Assembly (NCBI GenBank): GCA_030446715.1
Contig: JAUJMU010000016.1
Span: forward strand, 57,501 to 100,895
DNA: 43,395 nt
DNA from: Cytophagales bacterium
Lineage (GTDB): Bacteria > Bacteroidota > Bacteroidia > Cytophagales > 172606-1
Direction of reading: 5' to 3'
Shown in pieces: positions 7,904 through 15,543 of the stretch. Numbering within the stretch: position 1 is the stretch's first letter; the number at the start of each line of letters is the position of its first letter. Under the pieces are notes generated by a model that saw nothing but the letters and a program-made list of their open reading frames with translations, searched no databases and had not been told where the DNA came from. A program made the translations under genes and the position numbers.

Positions 7904-9304
7904 TTATATATCCTGCACGAAGTGGAAAAAAAATCCCCGCTGGCCCTGCCGGTTGATGGAATAATTGATCCGGAATACGAGGTTGTAGAACGTAACAATG
8001 TCAACGCCCAGGCCGCCACCGTAGAGCAGGGTATTGTCCAGCAGGTTGGTTTCGGAGTAGCGGATGGGGGAGTACACGTAGCCCGCGTCCCCGTAAGCAG
8101 TCAGATACATGGCAATCGGCAGCGTCTGAAACTGCGTCAGCCCGAAGGGAATGGGCACGTGCTGCTCGAAGGAAAACAGCTCCCGCTTGAGGGTAAATTT
8201 GGCCAGCGCAAAGTGCTGCCCGTCCACCACATTATACTCATAACCGCGCAGGTAATCAAACCCGTAGCCGATGGCCCGGTAGTTGGGGTAGGGTTGACGC
8301 CCCGGCGTAATCATCCGGCCGCGCAGGCCCATTGATCCGTAAAACTTCTTTCCCAGTGGCTGGTAAAGGGAGTAGTAGGCCCCCGCCGTGGTCTGGTGCA
8401 CATCTTCGTTTCGCGTTAATCCTGACTGGCTGATTTCCCCGAGAAAAAAGTGTCCCTTCAGCGGGTAAGCGGCAATGTCGCGCCGGTCCCAGATGTACTG
8501 GTACGAAAGAGCCGCGTATCGCTGGGTAGTCCGGCCGTTCAGAAAGTAATCCGGATTCAGCCGGGCAATGCTATCGGCAATGGTATTGTAGTGAAAGCGT
8601 GCATCAATGCGGTGGGTGCCGTAAAAATGGGGCCGGTACGAGTAAGAAACGCCCGTATAGAAGCGGTCCCGCGCTAACCCGTCAAAATCAGAATAAACCA
8701 GCTTGTTGTACTCCGTTTTGTAAGCTACCGAACGGTTATCGGAGTAAGAAACCACGAAGCCAAGTCCGCTTTTCTGCGCCCGGTCAAGGTAGCGGATGTT
8801 GTAGCCCAGCTCAAACCGCTTGGTAAAACCAAACTGGGCGGTTGCTCTGAGCACTTCACCACGACCCCGGAAGTTTTTATGCGCCACCCGCACACCGTAT
8901 TGCGTGCGCCGCAGGTCGCGGTTGCGGTCCACCCACCATTCGTTGAAGTTGCGGTCGGCAAGTTCGAAGATCAGCATCGGAAACACGTACCAACGTTCCG
9001 TTACCCGGATCAACAAGTCAATCTGTCCGCCGCTGCCCGGCTCCAGGGAGAGGTCTACGGTCACAAAGAGATTGGTGTTGAAGATTTTATTGCGGTTCCG
9101 CAGCAAAATTTCCTTTGCTTCCGCACCGGGCAGGGTATCGCCCTGCGCGAAGTCCAGTTCCCGCAGGATCAGGCGGGGCTGGGTCTTCTGCGCCCCTTCA
9201 ATGCGGATGTTGCTGATGACAACGAAAGGATCGGCCGGCGTACCGGGCGGAGCCGGAAAAAAAGAGAGCAGAAGGGAGAATATGCTGATAAAAAACGCGG
9301 GCAT
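7904..9304 (-). CDS. Omp85/BamA-TamA-like outer-membrane protein with one POTRA-like domain
   Basis: A 466-residue protein. I chose the ATG at 9304 because it begins with a clean signal peptide (MPAFFISIFSLLLSFFPAPP); the open frame extends upstream to 9340 without a better start. Residues about 28-100 form a POTRA-like unit (ISNIRIEGAQKTQPRLILRE, ending in IDLLIRVTERW). The rest is a beta-barrel with many alternating aromatic strands and the bacterial surface antigen pattern (YPLKGHFFLGEISQSG; FDYLRGYEYNVVDGQHF). Full BamA proteins have five POTRA domains and about 800 residues. This is a short Omp85 relative of the kind common in Bacteroidota, and its substrate is unknown. It sits downstream of, and on the same strand as, the kinase gene. 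Confidence 0.75.
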   Translation of the reverse strand: MPAFFISIFSLLLSFFPAPPGTPADPFVVISNIRIEGAQKTQPRLILRELDFAQGDTLPGAEAKEILLRNRNKIFNTNLFVTVDLSLEPGSGGQIDLLIRVTERWYVFPMLIFELADRNFNEWWVDRNRDLRRTQYGVRVAHKNFRGRGEVLRATAQFGFTKRFELGYNIRYLDRAQKSGLGFVVSYSDNRSVAYKTEYNKLVYSDFDGLARDRFYTGVSYSYRPHFYGTHRIDARFHYNTIADSIARLNPDYFLNGRTTQRYAALSYQYIWDRRDIAAYPLKGHFFLGEISQSGLTRNEDVHQTTAGAYYSLYQPLGKKFYGSMGLRGRMITPGRQPYPNYRAIGYGFDYLRGYEYNVVDGQHFALAKFTLKRELFSFEQHVPIPFGLTQFQTLPIAMYLTAYGDAGYVYSPIRYSETNLLDNTLLYGGGLGVDIVTFYNLVFRINYSINRQGQRGFFFHFVQDI

Positions 9305-9393
9305 TGACTGGGTGACTCCGAAATTTTGACCTCGGGGCAATTAATTTACAAAATTTTCATCAATAAATACCGGTACCCCGAAACAGGGCGTAG

Positions 9394-10941
9394 TCAAGGC
9401 ATGACAGGTTGGGCAGAAAAAACTTCGCAGGAAGCATTGGCTGCCTGCACCCGTCGTTCTACGTTGAAACGTTCCACCGCACCCGGTTCCAGGCGTCCGT
9501 GTTCGTAGAGGTAAGTGCCCAGCACCTGTCCGCTTTCGCTCAGAAACCTGATTCTGAGCGTCACGTTGTCAAACGCCGTTTCGGCGGAGGTGTTGGAAAG
9601 TACGATCTTCAGCGCAAAGCGACTCCTGCTGTCCCCGGCGTCAGATGGCGGCACCGCCTCATACTCCAGCCCTATCTGAGAAAATTGACTGCCTGTAGAA
9701 GCACTATCGGCGGCCGGCTCCTGCACAGCCGTGGTTTCGGGCAAGGCCGGGGCGGGGGCGGTTTCCGCTTCCGTGGGCACTTTCTCCGGCGGAATGGCTG
9801 GCTGGGTTTCGGCCGTCTTTGGGGCTTCTTCTGCATGGTCCCTCACTTTGGCATCAGTGTCCGGGTGTGCAGCCCTCCGGGTCTGGTTTTCGTTGCCGTC
9901 TGGCAGCAAGGCGAGAATGATCAGTACAATGCTCAGCAGAATGGCCGCCGTCAGCAGGACACTGGTCCAGCGCGTCCGGCGTGGTTTGGCAGGCACCGGG
10001 GGCGGGTTCTCCGGAGCGGCCATAATGGTCTCGTGCCAGGCAGCAGACGATTGGGCAGGCGTACGGGGAGGTACAACCAACGGCGGCTCGCCGGGTAGGG
10101 AAGGAGCGGGTTGCACCGACCTGTCCAACAGTGCGTCCCGGAAGCGATGGCAGTCAGGAAAACGGCTGGCCGGGTCTTTGGCGGTGGCGCGGTCTACCAG
10201 CTTCTGCATGCGTTCCGTAACCAGCGGGTACAGCTCCCGCATCTCCGGCAGCGGTTCCTGCAGAATGCGCTGGTAAACGGCGTATTCCGTCATGCTGGCT
10301 TCGTCGTACGGTGGCCTTCCCGTCAGAATCTGAAACAGCGTAACGCCGAGGGAATATATGTCGCTGCGCTTGTCCAGCACCTCGCCCCGCACCTGTTCCG
10401 GACTCATGTACAACACGGTGCCCATGCGGGTGCCTTCTTTGGTTAAGGCACCAATGCCCTGCCCGGTCGTCAGTTTGGCGATGCCAAAATCCAGAATCTT
10501 GGCGTTGCCGTCTTCCGTCACCATGAGGTTAGACGGCTTGATGTCGCGGTGGATCACGCCGCGGTCGTGGGCGTAGGCGACGGCATCCAGCAGTTTTGCA
10601 AACAGCGGCACTGCCCTGGCCTCGGGCACCGGACCGGTCACTGAGCCGATGTATTCGTCCAGCGTTTTGCCTTCCACGTATTCCATGAACAGGTACAGGG
10701 CGTCTTCTTCCTCTGAGTAGTCGTACAGGTTTACGATGTTGGGGTGTTGCAGGTGAGAGAGGGCCGCTGCCTCATTGCGGAACCGTTCGCGCACCACCGG
10801 ATTCCGGGCAAGGGCCGGATGAATGACCTTGATGGCAATCCGGCGGCCCAGCTGGGTATGGATGGCGAGGTATACGCTTCCCATGCCCCCCGTTCCGAGC
10901 AGCGATTGGATTCGGTAATTGCGTATCTGCTGGCCAAGCAT
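9394..10941 (-). CDS. Hanks-type serine/threonine protein kinase, membrane anchored
   Basis: A 515-residue protein. The kinase domain spans about 9-265 and has every key motif: the glycine loop GTGGMGSV, the lysine in RIAIKVIHP, the catalytic HRDIKPSN, DFGIAK, and SPEQVRGE before the substrate-binding lobe. A proline-rich linker leads to one membrane helix (about 322-345). After a second Ala/Pro/Thr-rich linker comes a C-terminal beta-rich domain (about 425-510) on the far side of the membrane. That domain carries no PASTA repeat, so its ligand cannot be guessed. The gene is followed upstream, on the same strand, by a PP2C phosphatase and an FHA protein, which form a reversible Ser/Thr phosphorylation module. 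Heptad repeats abut its start codon. Confidence 0.92.
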   Translation of the reverse strand: MLGQQIRNYRIQSLLGTGGMGSVYLAIHTQLGRRIAIKVIHPALARNPVVRERFRNEAAALSHLQHPNIVNLYDYSEEEDALYLFMEYVEGKTLDEYIGSVTGPVPEARAVPLFAKLLDAVAYAHDRGVIHRDIKPSNLMVTEDGNAKILDFGIAKLTTGQGIGALTKEGTRMGTVLYMSPEQVRGEVLDKRSDIYSLGVTLFQILTGRPPYDEASMTEYAVYQRILQEPLPEMRELYPLVTERMQKLVDRATAKDPASRFPDCHRFRDALLDRSVQPAPSLPGEPPLVVPPRTPAQSSAAWHETIMAAPENPPPVPAKPRRTRWTSVLLTAAILLSIVLIILALLPDGNENQTRRAAHPDTDAKVRDHAEEAPKTAETQPAIPPEKVPTEAETAPAPALPETTAVQEPAADSASTGSQFSQIGLEYEAVPPSDAGDSRSRFALKIVLSNTSAETAFDNVTLRIRFLSESGQVLGTYLYEHGRLEPGAVERFNVERRVQAANASCEVFSAQPVMP

Positions 10942-10947
10942 GGAAAT

Positions 10948-10982
10948 AATTACGGATGACTAATTACGAATTACAAATGGGG
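10948..10982. repeat. Heptad tract A, upstream of the kinase start
   Basis: Consecutive seven-base units AATTACG, GATGACT, AATTACG, AATTACA, AATGGGG, starting seven bases before the kinase ATG. Confidence 0.75.
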
Positions 10983-11015
10983 ATGGGCACTATCAGCTGC
11001 GTTCCTGACGGATTT

Positions 11016-11057
11016 GTCTCCGGTCTCCCGTCTCCTGTCTCAAATCTCCTTTCTACT
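11016..11057. repeat. Heptad tract B, running into the phosphatase stop codon
   Basis: Six consecutive units GTCTCCG, GTCTCCC, GTCTCCT, GTCTCAA, ATCTCCT, TTCTACT. The last one contains the stop codon of the minus-strand PP2C gene (11053-11055). Confidence 0.85.
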
Positions 11058-12660
11058 GCCGTTCCGCAAAGGGAATGATCAGGTTTTCGCCGCGGCTGGC
11101 GCGGTCGGTGGTTTTGGCATTGGCAGTCATGATCATTTCCTTGGGCACGTTGTACTTACGGGAAACCACGTCCAGAATGTCACCCGGACCCACGGTGTGA
11201 ATGGCTTTTACCCGTACATTCAGTTTGGTGACATCCGCCTTTATATCCGTTCCTTCATTTTTGATGGCTGGATTCAGCTTTTTTAAGGTTTCGCGGTTCA
11301 GGTTGTAGCGACGGGCTACCGAACTGAATGTTTCGCCGGCCCTTACGGTATGGCTGATCACCTGACCGCTGCCCGTGGCGGGATTGGAAACCGGCCGGCT
11401 GGCCGGAGGGGTGGCAGTGGCTGGTGCCGTGCGTGCAGCTGGTGCCGGCCGCGCAGCCGCTGGCTGGTCCCGGGGAGCAGGGGCAGGTTTAGCAGGAGTG
11501 GAAGATGATGCCGGGGCCGGCTCTTCCCCGGCCGGAACCGGGGTCGTATCCGGCGTGGAAGAGACCAGCTCGGAGTTTTCTACTGGTTCGTCGGAAAGGT
11601 AACGCAGACCGCTCAGGAACATCACGAAAACAACTAGTGCAAGCACGCAAAGAATAATCAGCGCAACGTCAGGGCCCTTCTTTTTCCGGGCAGTTGCCGT
11701 CGTACTTTTAACCGTTCTTTTTGCCATTTCGGGGTCAATAACTGGTTCAGGTTCTCGTCTTATGACCGGTTCCGGCCGGGGGCGGGGTGGTTCTGGTCTG
11801 GGGTTAGTGGGCCGGTTTACCGGTGGCAGTGGTGCCGGGGCCGGCGTATCTGCGGCTGGTAGGGGAGGCAGCACGACCGGCGTCCCGGTCGCCGCAGCGG
11901 TTACTGCTTTTGGCTGGAAGCCAATCAGCTGGACGGTAATGTTATCGTAGCCACCTGCCTCGTTGGCCCGTTCTACCAGCCGCATTGCCCGGTGCTGCAC
12001 CGGGCCGGCAGCCATCAGTTCCTGCCGGATGGCTTCGTCGGAGAGCAGACCCGTAAGGCCGTCGGTGCAGAGCAGCAGCACATCGCCATAACCGGGCATC
12101 AGTGGCTGGCCTGATACATCCACCAATACCTCCCGCGAGGTGCCTAAGGCACGGGTCAGTTCGTTGCGGCGCGGGTGGTTCTCGGCTTCTGCTTCCGTGA
12201 GCAGACCCTGATCCATCAGTTGCTGCACGTAAGAATGGTCCCTGGTGAGCCGCTCCAGCCGTCCGCCGGAGAGGCGGTAAATGCGGCTGTCGCCGACGTG
12301 GGCAAACCAGACTTCGCCCTTGCGGTACAGCACCAGCACGCAGGTGGTACCCATGCCCCGCAACTGCGGGTTCTGCTGCGCGGCGGCGTGGATCTGTCCG
12401 TTGGCGAAGAGCAAGGCCTGCCGGAGGGCTTCGTGGGGAAATTCGTAATAGCGGTGCTCAAAAAAGGTCCGGATACTGTCTGTGGCGGTCTGGGCGGCGG
12501 TGGCACCGCCCAGATGCCCGCCCATGCCGTCACACACCACAAATACGTGTCCGTTCAGGGTGTTGAAATAACCAAGATAATCTTCATTTGCCTGTCGTAC
12601 GCGGCCTATGTCGGTATGATTGCCGAATTCGAAGTGCAGAGGATTGGTCTGATCCGCCAT
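11053..12660 (-). CDS. PP2C-family protein phosphatase with a membrane helix and two LysM domains
   Basis: A 535-residue protein. Residues about 10-245 form a PP2C/Stp catalytic domain with the metal-binding and core motifs RQANED, VCDGMGGHLGG, AHVGDSRIYRL, LCTDGLTGLL and GGYDNITV. A long Pro/Arg-rich linker follows, then one membrane helix (about 330-352). An Ala/Pro-rich stretch leads to two LysM domains (about 437-483, HTVRAGETFSSVARRYNL; about 485-533, HTVGPGDILDVVSRKYNV). The phosphatase would thus be cytoplasmic and the LysM pair periplasmic, where LysM normally binds peptidoglycan. In most bacteria the wall-sensing domains sit on the kinase, so the arrangement here is reversed. It most likely counteracts the neighbouring kinase. 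Confidence 0.92.
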   Translation of the reverse strand: MADQTNPLHFEFGNHTDIGRVRQANEDYLGYFNTLNGHVFVVCDGMGGHLGGATAAQTATDSIRTFFEHRYYEFPHEALRQALLFANGQIHAAAQQNPQLRGMGTTCVLVLYRKGEVWFAHVGDSRIYRLSGGRLERLTRDHSYVQQLMDQGLLTEAEAENHPRRNELTRALGTSREVLVDVSGQPLMPGYGDVLLLCTDGLTGLLSDEAIRQELMAAGPVQHRAMRLVERANEAGGYDNITVQLIGFQPKAVTAAATGTPVVLPPLPAADTPAPAPLPPVNRPTNPRPEPPRPRPEPVIRREPEPVIDPEMAKRTVKSTTATARKKKGPDVALIILCVLALVVFVMFLSGLRYLSDEPVENSELVSSTPDTTPVPAGEEPAPASSSTPAKPAPAPRDQPAAARPAPAARTAPATATPPASRPVSNPATGSGQVISHTVRAGETFSSVARRYNLNRETLKKLNPAIKNEGTDIKADVTKLNVRVKAIHTVGPGDILDVVSRKYNVPKEMIMTANAKTTDRASRGENLIIPFAERQ

Positions 12661-12676
12661 ACGGGAATTTTTGGCC

Positions 12677-12684
12677 CAAAATTA
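12677..12684 (-). promoter_or_regulatory. Candidate -7 box of the PP2C gene
   Basis: On the minus strand TAATTTTG fits the Bacteroidota TAnnTTTG box and lies 17 bases before the start codon. No clear -33 TTG is seen. Confidence 0.4.
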
Positions 12685-12716
12685 GGCGATAAAAATAAGA
12701 CAGGGACCTTTACTTA

Positions 12717-12765
12717 AATTGATAATTGAAAATTGACACCAACAACCAATACCCCTTTAACTGGC
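12717..12765. repeat. Heptad tract C, running into the FHA-gene stop codon
   Basis: Seven consecutive units AATTGAT, AATTGAA, AATTGAC, ACCAACA, ACCAATA, CCCCTTT, AACTGGC. The last base is the first base of the complement of the FHA stop codon (12765-12767). The units drift away from the consensus towards the gene. Confidence 0.75.
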
Positions 12766-13370
12766 TATAGGGCCGAACGGAACCGGAAAACGGTACTGCC
12801 CAGCCGGATGGTATCGCCGTCCTGCAAAATACCTTCGTCGCGGATTTCGTCGTTGATAAAAGTGCCGTTGGTCGAAAGCTCATCCTTGAACCGGAAACCA
12901 TCCATCCGGTAAAGAATGGTCAGGTGGTGACCCGATACGGCAGGGTCGCCGGGCACGACAATGTCACAGCCCGGATCGGCCCCGATCAGGTTGCGGCCTT
13001 CGTACAACCGGAAATCTACACCGGCCGGACTGATGGTGTACGACACCAGCCAGCCCGCCAGTTTGCGTCCGGCCGTGCCGGCAGCCGGTTGGTCAGGATT
13101 AAAAATCTGCGTCCGGGCCAGAGAGGGCGGTGGTACAGCAGCAGTTTTCAAGGGAGCCTTTTCCGCGGGAACCGGTACAACCGGCGGGGCTTCGGTACCC
13201 GGATCTTCTATTTTGGTGTGGTCCCAGTCCGACTGACTGAGGTCACCCATAACTGTGTTTTTCAGCTGGTTGGGCCCCGCCTGGTAAACCCCCGGCCGCG
13301 GACAGTATGGGCATTCCTCCTGACTTTCAGGGTAATAATGGCCGTTCTTGCAAAGTTTAAATTCGCTCAT
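12765..13370 (-). CDS. FHA-domain protein with an N-terminal zinc-ribbon-like motif
   Basis: A 201-residue protein with no signal peptide. The N-terminus has a cysteine/histidine cluster (LCKNGHYYPE, then ECPYCPRPG) like a small zinc ribbon. A linker of about 80 residues, rich in proline and containing several threonines, follows. The C-terminal domain (about 117-198) is an FHA fold with the expected motifs: GRNLIGADPGCD, VSGHHLTI and STNGTFIND. FHA domains bind phosphothreonine peptides. Its position beside a Hanks kinase and a PP2C phosphatase suggests it is a substrate or reader in that pathway. The threonine-bearing linker is the obvious place for phosphorylation, which is an inference. 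Confidence 0.88.
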   Translation of the reverse strand: MSEFKLCKNGHYYPESQEECPYCPRPGVYQAGPNQLKNTVMGDLSQSDWDHTKIEDPGTEAPPVVPVPAEKAPLKTAAVPPPSLARTQIFNPDQPAAGTAGRKLAGWLVSYTISPAGVDFRLYEGRNLIGADPGCDIVVPGDPAVSGHHLTILYRMDGFRFKDELSTNGTFINDEIRDEGILQDGDTIRLGSTVFRFRSAL

Positions 13371-13601
13371 CGGACTGGCAGAGCCAAGGATTTTACTCTG
13401 AATTATTTTTTGTTTAGCTGGTTGTCAGTTGTTCGGCAGACCTGATCCGGCTGTCAGTCAGTACCTTACTTCCTGACAGCACCGGAACGCCTTTGCTCAG
13501 GCTTAATAACGGTAAAGTCACCGGAAGGCGTATGACACCCCCGGGATTTGTCCACCACCGCCTTCCCTAACCCTCAAACCCTTCAACGCCGGAACTCCAA
13601 C

Positions 13602-14627
13602 CTATTTACGGGTGGCGTAGGTCTGGCTATGGCCCTTTGCGGGGATGCTCACGGTGTAGTTCTTCCCGTCGGGAGCTACTGACATTTTGATGTAGTTGCC
13701 ATCACAATCAGCCTCAAGGTTGGCAATGTAGGCATCGGCGGTGTTGTACTGACTGTCTTCCCGCAGGTTTTTGTGCGCCTGATAAACCGCCTGAATGGAT
13801 GGCGTGTTTTTAAGCGTAGTCGTGGTCTGCGGGCCGCAGCCCTTGGTGGTGCCGTTGCCCATTACGGCTACGGTCGGCCGAAGGGCCTGCACCAGCAGCG
13901 GATGGTTGCTCTGGTCGAGGCCGTGGTGGTTCACCTGAAACACATCTACCTCGCCCAGCCGGTTGACCGGACAAACGAGGGTTTTCTCCACATTCCAGGT
14001 AAGGTCGGCACCGTTGAAGAAGCGGAACGGACCATATTGCAGCAGCATGACGGTGCTATTGGCGTTGTCGGACCGGTCAAGCGGCTTGTCGGGCACCTGG
14101 TCGCAGCCGGCGGTGGAGGGGTCTTTGCCGCTGGCGTCAATAAACTGCTGGTCGGCACCCACAAACTGAAACTTCAGCGGCTGGGCTCCCCTGGCTTTCT
14201 TCAGTTTGATTTCGGCACCCCGGCCGATCATCAGCCGTTTTGCCTCAATACCCCTGTACTCCTGAATGCGTTCGGCAAATTTCGGATCTTCCTGAAGCAC
14301 CTGCGGAATTCCTTTGTCGTAGATAGTCCCGATGGGAATTTTCCGGGAGAGTTCAGCGGCCCCGCCGTAGTGGTCAATGTGGAAGTGCGTGGTCACCAGA
14401 TAGTCAATTCTTTTCAGCCCGGCAGCCTGGGCAGCTTTGTAAATACGATCCGCGTCGCGGCCGCCGGGATTACCGGAATCAATCAGGATCGATTCACCGG
14501 CCGGTGTTACGATCAGCGTAGCCGCGCCACCTTCCACATCCACCCAGTAAATGTCCAGGGTTCTGGTCTGGGCGTGTGCGAAGAGGGGAAAAAGCAGGAG
14601 GAGCAGGGTAAAAAGTGGTTTGTGCAT
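13602..14627 (-). CDS. Secreted metallo-beta-lactamase-fold hydrolase (ComEC/Rec2-like subgroup)
   Basis: A 341-residue protein. The start at 14627 is preferred over the longer frame because it gives a typical signal peptide (MHKPLFTLLLLLFPLFAHAQ). The MBL fold shows the metal motif THFHIDHYGG at about 80-90, an early aspartate in ILIDSGNPGG, a later aspartate in FFNGADLTW, and histidines in FQVNHHGLDQSNHP. This is the pattern of the competence-ComEC-like MBL group, here soluble, without ComEC membrane helices, and exported. The natural substrate cannot be told. A signal-borne enzyme of this type is periplasmic or extracellular. Confidence 0.85.
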   Translation of the reverse strand: MHKPLFTLLLLLFPLFAHAQTRTLDIYWVDVEGGAATLIVTPAGESILIDSGNPGGRDADRIYKAAQAAGLKRIDYLVTTHFHIDHYGGAAELSRKIPIGTIYDKGIPQVLQEDPKFAERIQEYRGIEAKRLMIGRGAEIKLKKARGAQPLKFQFVGADQQFIDASGKDPSTAGCDQVPDKPLDRSDNANSTVMLLQYGPFRFFNGADLTWNVEKTLVCPVNRLGEVDVFQVNHHGLDQSNHPLLVQALRPTVAVMGNGTTKGCGPQTTTTLKNTPSIQAVYQAHKNLREDSQYNTADAYIANLEADCDGNYIKMSVAPDGKNYTVSIPAKGHSQTYATRK

Positions 14628-14666
14628 GGGAAAGTGATTTGCCGGCAGGCGTTTGCCGGAAAGGTA

Positions 14667-14674
14667 CAAACTTA
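14667..14674 (-). promoter_or_regulatory. Candidate -7 box of the MBL hydrolase gene
   Basis: TAAGTTTG on the minus strand matches TAnnTTTG about 40 bases before the chosen start, which supports that start. Confidence 0.45.
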
Positions 14675-14945
14675 AATATAATGTTATATTTCCCTGCCTC
14701 CGCGAATCTTCACTGAACCAACCGGCGGTCCGGTCTCCGCAGGGTATCGCTGCTGATCACCCACAGGTCCGGAAATCCGGAGTGGCAGCAGCAAAAATAA
14801 AAAGGCTGACAGTCTACTCATACCGGCACTGATCATTTATGACCTTGTCTGCCTCCTGGTTTCCTGATCTTTTTCTGTCACCCCATCCGCCCGGTAATTC
14901 CGGGGTTTTGGTCGTGGAAAGGGAAATCTTTTCCAGATCAATGGG

Positions 14946-15542
14946 TCAGATCAGAATAAAACGAAAACTATATATTTCCGGAAGAAGTCCCGGGTTACTC
15001 ACAAAGAACCGGTTATACTCCATTCTTCTCGCTTCAACCAATCCGGATTCATTCAAATGGAGAATTTCAATCGTTACTTCGGCTCGTTCCTGATCGGCAA
15101 TGACTGCCAAAGGGTTAGGATGAATGGTGTGGTCTGTGTAGTTATACACAAAGTACCGGAAAAAATCATAGTCACTGGCATCCGGCCTCAGCAATCCTGA
15201 GTGGTATTCTTCCATCTTCGCCTTTTGGCAATGACCACAGGAAACATATAAATTTTCCCACTTGCAAACCTCTCCGTAAAATTCCGGATTGGATTTAGGC
15301 CGAAAATGGTCAATTGTTTTATCTGCCAGACGGAGTGGGTAACCATCGCAGTAAGAGCAATGGTGCTGTGTCATTGCCAGCAGATCGGGAAGCAACCACT
15401 GGTTCAGAGGTTTCCCATTTACTTCCGGCCACTGAAAAGAAAAGCCGGGATTGCGTACCCGGTTGCTGCTGTACCTGTTTCCCCATTCCTCCCATTTTTC
15501 TGACAGAATCGCCGGACAGACTGTGCGTGTAAAACGATTCAT
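14946..15542 (-). CDS. ptuB: HNH endonuclease, PtuB-like component of a Septu-type defence system
   Basis: A 198-residue protein of the HNH family found next to OLD-like ATPases. The zinc and nuclease motifs are CSYCDGYPL, DHFRPKSNPEFYGEVC (the central DH of the HNH fold) and SCGHCQKAK, so two CxxC pairs bracket the active-site histidine. The start ATG (15542) lies one base after the TGA of the upstream ATPase gene, so the two are translationally coupled. In Septu systems PtuB is the nuclease and PtuA the ATPase that assembles with it, and together they protect against phages. No reverse transcriptase is nearby, so it is not a retron-linked version. The DNA is visibly more AT-rich than its neighbours. 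Confidence 0.8.
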   Translation of the reverse strand: MNRFTRTVCPAILSEKWEEWGNRYSSNRVRNPGFSFQWPEVNGKPLNQWLLPDLLAMTQHHCSYCDGYPLRLADKTIDHFRPKSNPEFYGEVCKWENLYVSCGHCQKAKMEEYHSGLLRPDASDYDFFRYFVYNYTDHTIHPNPLAVIADQERAEVTIEILHLNESGLVEARRMEYNRFFVSNPGLLPEIYSFRFILI

Positions 15543-15543
15543 G

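Noticed and set aside
13773-14675. 300-residue open frame opposite the MBL hydrolase gene
   Set aside because: The opposite strand has clear metal-binding motifs and a signal peptide; this frame has none.
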